DNA from: Streptomyces mangrovisoli
GTDB taxonomy: Bacteria > Actinomycetota > Actinomycetes > Streptomycetales > Streptomycetaceae
DNA: 64,000 bases
Reading direction: 5' to 3'
Assembly (NCBI RefSeq): GCF_000974985.2
Contig: NZ_LAVA02000058.1
Span: forward strand, 62,001 to 126,000
Shown: in pieces, positions 26,211-34,591 of the stretch
Numbering within the stretch: the stretch's first letter is position 1
Layout of the letters: the number at the start of each line of letters is the position of its first letter
The notes under the pieces: generated by a model
The model's input: the letters and a program-made list of their open reading frames with translations, nothing else
Databases searched by the model: none
What the model was told of the DNA's origin: nothing
Position numbers and translations under genes: made by a program

Positions 26211-26228
26211 CGGTTTAATCGTTAACCG
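26211..26228. promoter_or_regulatory. Inverted repeat between the GH3 gene and the ROK regulator
   Basis: CGGTTTAATCGTTAACCG has CGGTT/AACCG arms in an AT-rich setting about 110 bases from the GH3 start and 58 from the ROK start. It is a natural candidate operator for the ROK protein. Confidence 0.5.
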
Positions 26229-26285
26229 GGCGAAATCATTTGAACCATGATTGGAGGAAAGTTTGAGGGTCGCTACGATCGGGTC

Positions 26286-27443
26286 ATGAATTCGGCCCGC
26301 GAGCGCTCCTCGCCCCGGCAGCGGACCCGGGAAGAGATATTCCGTGTCATCCAGGCGAGCGGTACGGTCACCCGGGCCCAGCTGATCGGGACGACGGGCC
26401 TGTCGCGCAGCACGGTCAACCACGCCGTCTCCCGGCTGATCGCCGAGGGCCGGGTGACCGAGGGCGACCCGGCCGTCAAGGGACCCGGAAGCGGCAGCGG
26501 CCGTCCCGCCGGGGTGCTGCACTGCGTGGCCACGCACCGCGGTTCGGCGGCGCTGGACTTCGGGCACTCCCATGTGAAGGTCGCCGTGGTCGACGCCGCG
26601 GGAGAGATACACGCCCGGCGGCGGGTCGACATGAACGTCGACCTCGAAGCGGCCGCGGCCATGGACCGGGCCGCCGAGATGCTGGCGGAGCTGCTCCGGG
26701 AGAGCGGATCCGAGGGCATCTCCACCGTGGTCGCCGGCATCCCGGGCCCCCTCGACTCGGTCTCCGGACTGGTGCGTTCGCCGACCATCCTCTCCAGCTG
26801 GGTCGGCCTCGACCCGCGCCGCGAACTGGAGGCCCGTCTCGGCCGGCCCGTGCACGTGGAGAACGACGCCGTGCTCGGCGCGTACGGCGAACTCCACCGC
26901 GGAGCGGGCCGCGGGCAGGGCGACTTCCTCTATGTGAAGGCCTCCCACGGCATCGGGGCCGGCCTGGTGCTGAAGGGCGAGCCGTACCGGGGCGCGCTCG
27001 GCTTCGCCGGGGAGATCGGGCACACTCCGCTGCCCGGTTACACGGAGCTGTGCCGCTGCGGCAAGCGCGGCTGCCTCGAGGCGGTCGTGTCGGTCGAGTC
27101 CATCAAGGCGCAGGTCGCCCACACCCGGCCGCACCTCGACCCCGGCGAGCTGTTCTCGCTCAACGCGGAGGACCCCACCACGCGACGCATCCTGAACGAC
27201 GCCGGCCGGATCCTCGGCGAGGTGCTGTCCGTCCTCGGCAACCTGCTCAATCCGGCCGCCATCGTCATCGGCGGCGAACTCGGCGCCACGGGAACGCCGT
27301 TCCTCGACGGCGTCACCGACACGGTCCGGCGCAACGCGCAGCCGGCCATCGCCGAGTCGGTCCGGATCGTGCCGGCCGGCCTCGGGGACGACGCGGAGCT
27401 GGCGGGCGCCGCCGCGCTCGCCTGCGCCCTGGCCCGGACCTGA
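26286..27443 (+). CDS. ROK family transcriptional repressor, likely regulator of the GH3 gene
   Basis: A 385-residue ROK/NagC-type regulator. The N-terminal winged helix contains TRAQLIGTTGLSRSTVNHAV. The sugar-kinase-like domain has DFGHSHVKVAVVD (phosphate loop), VENDAVLGAYGE and GFAGEIGHTPL. The zinc site CRCGKRGCLEA is complete. It probably represses the divergent GH3 gene and is released by a mono- or disaccharide. The ATG at 26286 matches the usual MNSARERSSPRQRTREEI-like beginning, but no good ribosome site precedes it. ATG 26247 would add 13 residues. Confidence 0.88.
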   Translation: MNSARERSSPRQRTREEIFRVIQASGTVTRAQLIGTTGLSRSTVNHAVSRLIAEGRVTEGDPAVKGPGSGSGRPAGVLHCVATHRGSAALDFGHSHVKVAVVDAAGEIHARRRVDMNVDLEAAAAMDRAAEMLAELLRESGSEGISTVVAGIPGPLDSVSGLVRSPTILSSWVGLDPRRELEARLGRPVHVENDAVLGAYGELHRGAGRGQGDFLYVKASHGIGAGLVLKGEPYRGALGFAGEIGHTPLPGYTELCRCGKRGCLEAVVSVESIKAQVAHTRPHLDPGELFSLNAEDPTTRRILNDAGRILGEVLSVLGNLLNPAAIVIGGELGATGTPFLDGVTDTVRRNAQPAIAESVRIVPAGLGDDAELAGAAALACALART

Positions 27444-27472
27444 CCGCGCCGGCCACCGGCCGCGGTCGCCGG
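27444..27472. terminator. Short GC-rich inverted repeat between two convergent ROK genes
   Basis: The 31-base gap between the two convergent genes contains CCGCGCCGGCCACCGGCCGCGG (split here as CCGCGCCGG and CCGGCCGCGG arms). It is a plausible shared terminator. Confidence 0.4.
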
Positions 27473-27474
27473 TC

Positions 27475-28653
27475 CTACGGCCTCCCGGCCGGCAGCCGCT
27501 GTTCGCCCGTCGGCCGGTAGGCCATGGCCCCGGCCGCCTGGGCGTCGCGCAGCCGGCCGCGGAGCAGCCGCAGCCCCTGGACCTGAAGCGGCGGGCAGTA
27601 CCGTGCCAGGCCGTCGGCGAGCGAGGACGCGAACGGCACATGGGCCGGGCCGAGTTCCGCGTCGAGCACGATGACATCGGGGGTGAGGACGGTGACGATC
27701 CCCGCCAGAGCGCGGGCGACCTTCAGCGCGACCTCACGGTAGTACCCGACGGCCCGCGGATCGTTGGCCGCGACCAGCGCGTCTGCCTCGGCGGGGGTGA
27801 GGGGGCGGCCGTACAGCCCGGCGAGCGCGAGGTCGATGTCCTTGGTGCCGAACTGCGTGGCGAGGCAGCCCGTTCCGCCGCAGAAGCAGTCGGGCCCGGT
27901 GTCGGTGATGCGGACATGGGCGATCTCCCCGGCGGTTCCGTCGGGTCCGGTGAAAGGCTGCCCGCCCAGCACCAGACCGCAGCCGATCCCGTGCCGGACG
28001 CTGAGATGGACGCTGGCCCGCGCGTCGACGGCGGCGCCGAAGGATGCCTCGCCGAGCGCGGCGAGCTGGGCGTCGTTGACCATGAGGACGGGACGGTCGA
28101 GCGCGTCCACCAGCCGCCGCCGTACCCCCTCCACCGCCTGCCGCAGGACGTCGTAACTGCCGCCCAGCGCGGGCGAACTGGGGTAGGCGGGCTCCCCCGC
28201 CTGGTTCACCGGGAACGGGGCGGAGATCACCACGTGCCGGGTCCGGGCCTGCGCGGCCTCGGCCTTCGCCATGAACTCCCGTACGCCGTCCACCCATCCG
28301 GAGTCCGCGACGGACGGGACGGCGACGGCCGCGGTGTCCCGGACGCCCCCGGGACCGACCAACGACAGGCCGAGCGCCGAACCGGACACCCTGATGAGCA
28401 GAACCGGCCCTACCGCTGACCGGAGTTGATAGGCGAAAGCCGGCCGTCCGGGCGTCCCGGTCCGCTCGACATGCGTCATCAGCAGCACGCCACGAGCCGT
28501 CAGCACGCTCAGCAGGGACGCCACGACGGTGCGGGAGAGCCCGGTCCGCTGCACGATCTCCGCCCGGTGCAGCGCTGTCACGCCGTCGAAGCAGTCGAGG
28601 ATCGCGCTCTCCAGCAGCGCGGCCGAACTCCGCTGTCCTCGATGTGCGGTCAT
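27475..28653 (-). CDS. ROK family transcriptional regulator
   Basis: A 392-residue second ROK protein, only distantly similar to its neighbour. The helix-turn-helix is ALHRAEIVQRTGLSRTVVASLL. The effector domain has VNDAQLAALGE, SVRHGIGCGLVLGG, GTAGEIAHV and the zinc motif CFCGGTGCLA. The phosphate-loop aspartate region (LIRVSGSALGLSLVG) is degenerate, so it should not be a kinase. The start at 28653 (MTAHRGQRSS) is preferred to an upstream extension. Its target is not evident. Confidence 0.85.
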   Translation of the reverse strand: MTAHRGQRSSAALLESAILDCFDGVTALHRAEIVQRTGLSRTVVASLLSVLTARGVLLMTHVERTGTPGRPAFAYQLRSAVGPVLLIRVSGSALGLSLVGPGGVRDTAAVAVPSVADSGWVDGVREFMAKAEAAQARTRHVVISAPFPVNQAGEPAYPSSPALGGSYDVLRQAVEGVRRRLVDALDRPVLMVNDAQLAALGEASFGAAVDARASVHLSVRHGIGCGLVLGGQPFTGPDGTAGEIAHVRITDTGPDCFCGGTGCLATQFGTKDIDLALAGLYGRPLTPAEADALVAANDPRAVGYYREVALKVARALAGIVTVLTPDVIVLDAELGPAHVPFASSLADGLARYCPPLQVQGLRLLRGRLRDAQAAGAMAYRPTGEQRLPAGRP

Positions 28654-28868
28654 ACGCCTACCCCGGCCGGACGAAGACCCGCGTCCGGCGCCCGGCACCG
28701 CAAGACGCGACGGCCGGGACTCCTGAGCGCGGTGCTGCTGCGGAACGCTCCTGACTATAGGAACCGTTGCGTGTAGTCAGCAATACATCGGCGGCGCCCA
28801 GCCGGGGCGTCGGTCACCGGGGGCCGGGGGCCGGTCGGCCGGGAGGAGGGCGGCCGGATCGACCGGGA

Positions 28869-30149
28869 TCAGCCGGCGACGGCCGAGGTCCGGGCCGGGG
28901 ACTTGGACGGCGCGGGTGCGGTGAGGAAGGCCTTCCAGCCGCCGGGCGGCTCCTGCCCGACCTCCAGGGAGCGCAACTGGTCGATGAGATACGGGTCCTG
29001 GGCGTCGAGCCAGTCCACGAACTGCCGGAAGGACACCATCCGCACGTCCTTCGGGTCCGACATCTGCTTCAGCGCCTCCTCGACGGCGTCCATGTAGATG
29101 CCGCCGTTCCACTCCTCGAAGTGGTTGCCGATGAAGAAGGGCGCGCGGTTGGTCTCGTAGGCCCGGCGGAAACCGGCGAGGTAGGACTCGGTGGCCTGTT
29201 GGCGCCAGGCGGGATAGTTGTAGGAGGGCGCCTTCGTGGAGTTCTTCGACTGGTTGGCGAGGATGTTGTAGTCCATCGACAGCACTTCGAAGCTGTGGCC
29301 CGGGAACGGGATGCCCTGGAGCGGGAAGTCCCACACCCCCATCCGCTTGCTCGGCCACTGCTGCAGGCCGCCGGGGGAAGAGGCGTCGTAGCGCCAGCCC
29401 AACTCCCGTGCCACGGGCAGCAGGTTGTCCTGGCCGAGCAGACAGGGGGTACGGCCGCCGATGAGTTCGCGGCTGTAGTCGAAGGGCAGCGGATCGTCCG
29501 TGTGCCAGCCCGTGTTGGTGCGCCACGAGGTGACGAACGACTGCGCCTGCTCGATCTCACTGCGCCACTGCTCGGGCGTCCAGGCGGCCACCGAACCCGA
29601 GCCGGAGCAGAAGTGGCCGTTGAAGTGGGTGCCGATCTCGTGCCCGTCGAGCCATGCCTGGCGGACGTACCCGAGCGTCTCCTTGAGGTGCTCGTCGGTG
29701 AGATAGCCGATCTCCGAGGCGCCGACCGGGTTGTTGGGCGGGTTGTACAGACGGCGCTTGGACTCGGGCAGCAGATACAGCCCGGACAGGAAGAACGTCA
29801 TGTGGATGCCGTGGTCGGTGGCGGCCTTCAGGAAACGGGGGAAGAGGCCGGTGCCGACCTCGCCCGCGCCGTCCCAGGAGAGGATCACGAACTGCGGTGG
29901 CTTCTGGCCCGGTTCGAGCCGCTCCGGTGTCGGGGGCTGGTTGGGCTGTCTGCCGGTGTAGGCGGTCGAGCCGTCGCCGATGAGTCGTGGTGCGGTACGC
30001 GGGGCGCGTCTGGGGCCGCCCGCCGCCCCGGTGGGCCGTCCGTTCGGGGCAGTGGAGTCCGTATCGGTACCGCAGCCGCCGAGGCCGATCGCCGCGGCTC
30101 CCAGTCCGAGTCCCATACCCAATGCGTTCCTGCGGCTCAGCTTGCCCAT
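28869..30149 (-). CDS. Polysaccharide-deacetylase-like lipoprotein
   Basis: A 426-residue exported lipoprotein: twin Arg (RR at 6-7), hydrophobic stretch and a lipobox at LGLGGC. The body has the deacetylase-like barrel pattern FVILSWDGAGEVG near residue 90, GIHMTFFLSGLYLL, and GHEIGTHFNGHF. The usual TFDDGP is replaced by SWDGAG, so the metal site is altered. Relatives in Streptomyces are annotated as secreted polysaccharide deacetylases. Function is uncertain. A perfect inverted repeat lies about 75 bases before the start. Confidence 0.75.
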   Translation of the reverse strand: MGKLSRRNALGMGLGLGAAAIGLGGCGTDTDSTAPNGRPTGAAGGPRRAPRTAPRLIGDGSTAYTGRQPNQPPTPERLEPGQKPPQFVILSWDGAGEVGTGLFPRFLKAATDHGIHMTFFLSGLYLLPESKRRLYNPPNNPVGASEIGYLTDEHLKETLGYVRQAWLDGHEIGTHFNGHFCSGSGSVAAWTPEQWRSEIEQAQSFVTSWRTNTGWHTDDPLPFDYSRELIGGRTPCLLGQDNLLPVARELGWRYDASSPGGLQQWPSKRMGVWDFPLQGIPFPGHSFEVLSMDYNILANQSKNSTKAPSYNYPAWRQQATESYLAGFRRAYETNRAPFFIGNHFEEWNGGIYMDAVEEALKQMSDPKDVRMVSFRQFVDWLDAQDPYLIDQLRSLEVGQEPPGGWKAFLTAPAPSKSPARTSAVAG

Positions 30150-30221
30150 GGGTGTCCCAACCCGCGCCCGAGGGTGCGTTGTCGTGAAGTCCTGGCCAAC
30201 GAGAGCACCGTATGCACCATT

Positions 30222-30241
30222 AATAGGCTTATCTGCCTATT
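30222..30241. promoter_or_regulatory. Inverted repeat upstream of the deacetylase-like lipoprotein
   Basis: AATAGGC (30222-30228) and GCCTATT (30235-30241) form a perfect 7-bp inverted repeat with a 6-base spacer in an AT-rich island. It looks like a repressor site overlapping the promoter of the leftward gene. The rest of 30150-30468 shows nothing else. Confidence 0.5.
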
Positions 30242-30468
30242 GGTCGGCATGTCGGGAATCAGGGGCCGAAGATGACCGGGACGGAGCAACGCCACCCGCC
30301 GTGGCTGCACGAAGGGGCGGCCGAGGCTCGTGTATAACGCCGTGCCGCCGTCGGGAGCGGGCGCGACCGACGCCCCCACATGGCGGTCTGGCAGGGCCGG
30401 GAGCCGTACGGGGGTGTCGCGGCGCGCTGACAGGCGGCGCGTCGGGGTCGACCCTAGGATCCGGGAAC

Positions 30469-30714
30469 ATGGCAGACATTCCCGAAGAACTGGTCGAGCT
30501 GGAACGTTCCGCCGAGATGACGCGCGCGAAGCTGGCCGGCCTGACGGGTGAGGCGTACGAGCTTCAGTGGGCGCGGTGGCGCGAGGCGGCGGCCACGTTC
30601 CATGCCGCGGTCGCCGAGTACGCCGGCCGCGAGGACGTCTCGATGTCGCGGTACGAGGTGGAACAGGCGGCGAAGCGGGCGGTCCGCCACGAGGAGGAGG
30701 ACCCTGCGGGCTGA
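30469..30714 (+). CDS. Small hypothetical protein, helical
   Basis: An 81-residue acidic/basic mixed protein (MADIPEELVELERSAEMTRA start). It has repeated Arg/Glu and Ala-rich heptads and probably forms helices (WARWREAAATFHAAVAEYAG). Codon use is that of a real gene. GATCCGGGAAC is the only, weak, ribosome-site candidate. Similar small proteins are common in Streptomyces but have no known role. Confidence 0.65.
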   Translation: MADIPEELVELERSAEMTRAKLAGLTGEAYELQWARWREAAATFHAAVAEYAGREDVSMSRYEVEQAAKRAVRHEEEDPAG

Positions 30715-30736
30715 GTCCCTCGCCCGCCCCCGGCAG

Positions 30737-31381
30737 TCACCTCGACGGCCGCGCCCCGGCGCCTGGTCGGAGAACGTCGTAGGTCAGGTGTACGGCCGTG
30801 GACGTCCGGAGCACGCTCCTTTGGCTGAGGGTGCGCGGCGCGCCGCCCGTGAACAGGGGTGTCCCGGCTCCCAGTACGACGGGCGCGAGGTGCAGCACCA
30901 GCGTGTCGACCAGCCCGGCGGCGAGCGCCGAGCCGACGGTCGCGCCACCGCCCATGATCACGGCGTCCAGGTCCTGACCGGCCGCGGACGACGCCGCCTC
31001 GGCGCGTCTCCTCGCGACCGCCACGGCGTCGGGCAGGCCGGTGGTGACGAAGGTCCAGTCGAAGTCGCCGAGCCGTACCGACTCCGGGGGCGAGCCGGTC
31101 ACGACCACGAACGCGGGCCTGGCGGCCTCGGCGGCGCCGTAACCGACGTCGTCGTTCCAGCCGTTCGGTCCGTCGACCACGTCGAAGAGGCGGCGGCCGA
31201 GGACGACGGCACCCGAGCGGGCGGTCCCCTCGCGCAGGCACCGGCGGTCCTCGGGGTCGTCGGAGAACGCCCAGGTGTGCAGGGCCTCGCCGCCGGTGCC
31301 CAGACCGCTGTCCGGGCCGGGATCGGGCCCGGTGACGAAGCCGTCGAGCGATACGGAGATGTCGGCGATGATGCGAGTCAT
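30737..31381 (-). CDS. Dihydrofolate reductase/RibD C-terminal family protein
   Basis: A 214-residue protein of the RibD-C/DHFR-like fold: MTRIIADISVSLDGFV start, VLGRRLFDVVDGPNGW, MGGGATVGSALAAGLVD and LHLAPVVLGAGTPLF. Such stand-alone members bind NADPH, but substrates are mostly unknown. The gene converges with the small hypothetical gene. Confidence 0.85.
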   Translation of the reverse strand: MTRIIADISVSLDGFVTGPDPGPDSGLGTGGEALHTWAFSDDPEDRRCLREGTARSGAVVLGRRLFDVVDGPNGWNDDVGYGAAEAARPAFVVVTGSPPESVRLGDFDWTFVTTGLPDAVAVARRRAEAASSAAGQDLDAVIMGGGATVGSALAAGLVDTLVLHLAPVVLGAGTPLFTGGAPRTLSQRSVLRTSTAVHLTYDVLRPGAGARPSR

Positions 31382-31580
31382 ACCAGGACAGACCTGATCC
31401 GCGGGACGAACTCATCGGGTGTACGGACCTGGGACCGACATCGGCCCCGGACGTCGGCCGGCCCGGACGCCGGGCCCGGGTGCCGGCCGTCGGACGCCCC
31501 CCCACGAGCCACTGACCCCGGCCTCGCGGGGCGAGGCGCGTCGGGGTGGCCGTTGCGGATGCGCGGCCGGTGTCGGGGCG

Positions 31581-31653
31581 GCTAGGGCGTGTTGCGAAAG
31601 TCCCGTCGTTCGCCCGAAGGGCGGCAGACGGGACTTTCGCAACACGCCCTAGC
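31581..31653. repeat. Long perfect hairpin, possible miniature transposable element
   Basis: Two perfectly complementary 27-base arms (31581-31607 and 31627-31653) flank a 19-base centre that itself holds CGCCC-gaa-GGGCG. Both ends carry CTAG, which could be a 4-bp target duplication of the YTAR kind used by IS5-family elements. The inner arm sequence begins GGCGTGTTGCGAAAGTCCCG. The stop codon of the MFS gene (31649-31651) lies inside the right arm. It could also act as a terminator. Confidence 0.7.
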
Positions 31654-33124
31654 GGCCCGGGGTCCGCGCCGGATTCGGTCGTTGCTCCTCGTGGTCCGGG
31701 CTCGCCGCGCGGCCGGACGGGAGCGCGAGGGCGGGGACGACGGCCACGGCCGTGAGGCCGGCCGCCCACCAGAACGCGCCGTGGAAGGCGGCGATCGCAC
31801 CGCGGCCGGCCAGGGACTGGAAGGCCACGGCGACGATCGCGGTGCCGAAGGAGGCGCCGACCTGCTGGGCGATGCGGGTGTTCATGGTGGCGTGCGGGAT
31901 GTCCGCAGGCCGCGTGTCCTGGTAGGCGACGGACATCGGCGGAATGAGCACGGCCCCGATGCCGAGCCCCCGCACGAACAGCACGGCCGCCAGCCACCAC
32001 GGGCTCGTGTCGGCGCCGGCGTAGGCGAAGGGCACGGTGGCGACGGCGGTCAGCACGAAGCTCCCGATCGTGACGAGCTGCGCGCCGAAGCGGTCCACGA
32101 GCCGGCCCACGGCGAAGCGCGCGGCGAGCGCGCCCACCCCCTGCGGGATCAGCAGCAGCCCGGCGTCGAGCACGTTGTCGCCGCGCATCTGCTGGTAGTA
32201 CAGCGGCAGCAGGAACATGCCGGCGTAGATCGCCGCACCGGCCGTGAACAGGACGGCGGCCGCGCTGCCGAGCGAGCGCAGCCCCAGCAGCCGGACGTCG
32301 ACGACGGGCCGTCGCCCACCGGGCCGCACGGCCCGGACGACGAACGCGGCCAGGAGGACGGCGCCCGCCGACAACGGCACCAGCACCCCGGCGTGGTCGG
32401 CTCCGCCGTTCTCGGACAGTTGCGAGAGACCGAGCAGTACTCCGGTCAGCGCGGGCGCGAGGAGGATCAGCCCGATCCAGTCCGGCCGGTCCGACGCCGA
32501 GCCCGGCGCAACGCCGGGCGCCGCGCCGGGCGCGGGACGGTCGTCGGGCAGGAACCGTCGCGCCAGCAGCAGTCCGACGGCGATCAGCGGCACGTTGATG
32601 AGGAACAGCCAGCGCCAGCTCAGCCAGTTCAGGACGAGTCCGCCGATCACCGGGCCGAGGATGGGCCCGAGCGCGATCGGCAGGCTGACGGCGGCCATCA
32701 GCCGGCTGCTGACCCGCCCTCCCGCGGCGCGCACGGCGAGCGTCTGCATCAGCGGGAAGATCAGTCCGGCGCCGAAGCCCTGGAGCATCCGGAAGCCGAT
32801 CAGGCTGCCGGCGTTCCAGGACAGGGCGCACAGCACGGAGGCGAGCACGAACAGCACCAGCGCGCCCGCCCAGACCCGCTTGCCGCCCCAGCGGCGCTCC
32901 GCCCAGCCGGTGACCGGGATCGCCACGGCCATCGCCAGCAGGTAGCCGGTGGTCACCCACTGGATCGTGCCGGTGGTGGAGTGCAGCCTCACGACCAGCG
33001 TGCGGATCGCCAGCGTGACCATCGTCGAGTCGAGGATCGCCGCGATCCCGCCGACGACCAGCGCGAGCAGCGCGCCCCTCACCTGCGGCGGCAGCTTGAC
33101 CTCCGCGGTCGTGGTCCCTGTCAT
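31649..33124 (-). CDS. MFS multidrug exporter, DHA2 (EmrB/QacA) family
   Basis: A 491-residue membrane protein with about 14 hydrophobic segments. Motifs include LDSTMVTLAIRTL near the first helix, GWAERRWGGKRVW (motif A) and LGPILGPVIGGLV (motif C). It exports toxic compounds by proton antiport. It is divergent from a TetR gene with palindromes between them, the standard drug-responsive pair. Its last codons lie at the edge of the hairpin element, so the C-terminus may have been altered by insertion. Confidence 0.92.
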   Translation of the reverse strand: MTGTTTAEVKLPPQVRGALLALVVGGIAAILDSTMVTLAIRTLVVRLHSTTGTIQWVTTGYLLAMAVAIPVTGWAERRWGGKRVWAGALVLFVLASVLCALSWNAGSLIGFRMLQGFGAGLIFPLMQTLAVRAAGGRVSSRLMAAVSLPIALGPILGPVIGGLVLNWLSWRWLFLINVPLIAVGLLLARRFLPDDRPAPGAAPGVAPGSASDRPDWIGLILLAPALTGVLLGLSQLSENGGADHAGVLVPLSAGAVLLAAFVVRAVRPGGRRPVVDVRLLGLRSLGSAAAVLFTAGAAIYAGMFLLPLYYQQMRGDNVLDAGLLLIPQGVGALAARFAVGRLVDRFGAQLVTIGSFVLTAVATVPFAYAGADTSPWWLAAVLFVRGLGIGAVLIPPMSVAYQDTRPADIPHATMNTRIAQQVGASFGTAIVAVAFQSLAGRGAIAAFHGAFWWAAGLTAVAVVPALALPSGRAASPDHEEQRPNPARTPGR

Positions 33125-33145
33125 CGTCCTGCCTCACCGAACCCG

Positions 33146-33174
33146 GATAAGAGTGGAATCCATCTCTTAAGAGA
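33146..33174. promoter_or_regulatory. Operator palindromes between the MFS pump and its TetR regulator
   Basis: TCTCTTAAGAGA (33163-33174) is a perfect palindrome. It overlaps a wider imperfect one, TAAGAG-TGGAATCCA-TCTCTTA, starting near 33147. Both lie within the 96-base divergent gap and would cover the promoters. Confidence 0.65.
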
Positions 33175-33220
33175 GTGCGGCAATCCGATAAGGAATGCAA
33201 CCCTTCCCTATACTGGGGAG

Positions 33221-33865
33221 GTGACCGACTCAGACGCCGCTCCCTCCCGCCGACGCCGCCGCGGTCCCGAACTGGAAGCCGCGCTGCTCGACGCGGCCTG
33301 GGACGAGCTGGTCGAGGCCGGATTCGCGAAGCTGACCATGGAGTCGGTCGCCGCCCGCGCCGGCACCGGCATCGCCGTGCTCTACCGGCGCTGGGCCAAC
33401 AAGGACGAACTCGCTCTCGCCGCGCTGGAGCACTACCGCCTCAGCCACCCGGTCGACCTCCCGGACACGGGCACCCTGCGTGGCGACCTCGTCGCCGCGC
33501 TGACGGGCATGGGCGAGGCCCGGGCCCCGTTCTTCGCCGTCGCGGCGGCCGCGGGCTTCTCGGGCCTCCTCACCGACACCGGGCTGACCCCCGCCCAGGC
33601 GCGCGACCGGATCCTCGGCGACCAGCGGCACGCGCGCGTCCAGGCCCTGTACCGGCGCGCCCACGACCGCGGCGAGATCGATCTGGAACGGATCCCGTCC
33701 GCGGTCCTCGCCCTGCCGTTCGACCTGGTGCGCCACGACCTGCTGATGGAGCTCAAGGCCCTGGAACCGAGCCGCATCCGGGCGATCGTCGACGAACTCT
33801 TCCTGCCGCTCGTCGCTCACCACGGGGGACGGGGAGCGGGTACGACGGCTACACCGGCGCCGTGA
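33221..33865 (+). CDS. TetR family regulator of the MFS exporter
   Basis: A 214-residue TetR protein with an Arg-rich N-terminus (SRRRRRGPELEAALLDAAWD) and a helix-turn-helix containing LTMESVAARAGTGIAVLYRRWANKDEL. The C-terminal domain (LPFDLVRHDLLMELKALEP) is of the TetR_C_33/AcrR type. The GTG start directly follows GGGGAG. The last codons lie in a 35-base tandem repeat. Confidence 0.88.
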   Translation: MTDSDAAPSRRRRRGPELEAALLDAAWDELVEAGFAKLTMESVAARAGTGIAVLYRRWANKDELALAALEHYRLSHPVDLPDTGTLRGDLVAALTGMGEARAPFFAVAAAAGFSGLLTDTGLTPAQARDRILGDQRHARVQALYRRAHDRGEIDLERIPSAVLALPFDLVRHDLLMELKALEPSRIRAIVDELFLPLVAHHGGRGAGTTATPAP

Positions 33866-33920
33866 CCGGCGCGGGTACGACGGCGACAGCGGCGGCGTGA
33901 CCGGCGCGGGTGCCCTGGCG
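33836..33920 (+). repeat. 35-base tandem repeat spanning the end of the TetR gene
   Basis: Unit 1 at 33836-33870 and unit 2 at 33871-33905 start GCGGGTACGACGGC and end GTGACCG, with a few differences. A partial third copy begins at 33906. The TetR stop codon is inside unit 1. Confidence 0.75.
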
Positions 33921-33976
33921 TGAGGCGGCCCGCACCCCGCGCGCCGCCCCCGCGTACCCGGGCCCGCCGAACCGGC

Positions 33977-34162
33977 TCAGAGCGCCAGTTCGGGAATCTC
34001 CCCGGGCTTGACCACGACGACCTCGACACCCGTGCAGCCGGCTGCCTTCAAGGCCCGTCGGCGCTGCGTGGCGGAGCGCTTGTCGTAGCCGCCGGCGGAC
34101 GCCTGGGGCGCGCCGTCCGGATCGGTCCACACCAGGCCGTACCGGCGCTTCGCGGTCTTCAT
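33977..34162 (-). CDS. Small hypothetical protein, basic
   Basis: A 61-residue basic protein (MKTAKRRYGLVWTDPDG start, then SATQRRRALKAAGC and VEVVVVKPGEIPEL). It looks like a short alpha/beta fold. Comparable small proteins occur widely in Streptomyces without assigned function. No clear ribosome site is seen. Confidence 0.6.
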   Translation of the reverse strand: MKTAKRRYGLVWTDPDGAPQASAGGYDKRSATQRRRALKAAGCTGVEVVVVKPGEIPELAL

Positions 34163-34591
34163 GCGTCCGTCCGATCCGAGGCCACCGGGAGGCGGCGCAC
34201 CGGCCGGCGCGGGTCCCCGGCCCCGTTGCCCGCTCGTGTGGTGAGAGTCACTGCCCGAGGCGTCACCTCAAGCGCCCCGACCGGCCTCAACCGGCACCGG
34301 ACAGCTTGCGCGCCACGAAGGCCTCGCCCCGCGGCCATTGCCCGCTCCGCACTCACGCACCGCTCCGTTCCTCGACCCGAACCGTCGTCGCCGCGGACCC
34401 CCGCAGGGCGGTTCCGGCTCCAACCGACGAATACCCCTACCTCACGACCTGCCAATCCGGCAAGCACGGGGCCATCGGCGAGGCGCGCTCCGGGGAGCCC
34501 GACGGGGCCCTGCGACGCCCCTCGGAGCCACGTGCCGCAGGCGGCCGGAGCAGGGGCTCCGTCCGCCCTGTAGGGGTGGCGTGGGCCGCGG
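34163..34591. other. Intergenic stretch without recognised genes
   Basis: About 430 bases between the small basic protein gene and the FAD monooxygenase gene. Reading frames are open here, but their composition is Arg/Pro-rich without ribosome sites or family motifs. No repeat or regulatory site stands out. Confidence 0.4.

Noticed and set aside
31581..31653. Palindrome considered as an intact insertion sequence or attachment site
   Set aside because: No transposase or integrase frame lies between or beside the arms.
34159..34467. Minus-strand frame in the 34.2-34.5 kb gap
   Set aside because: Arg/Pro-rich composition, no ribosome site and no recognisable motif.
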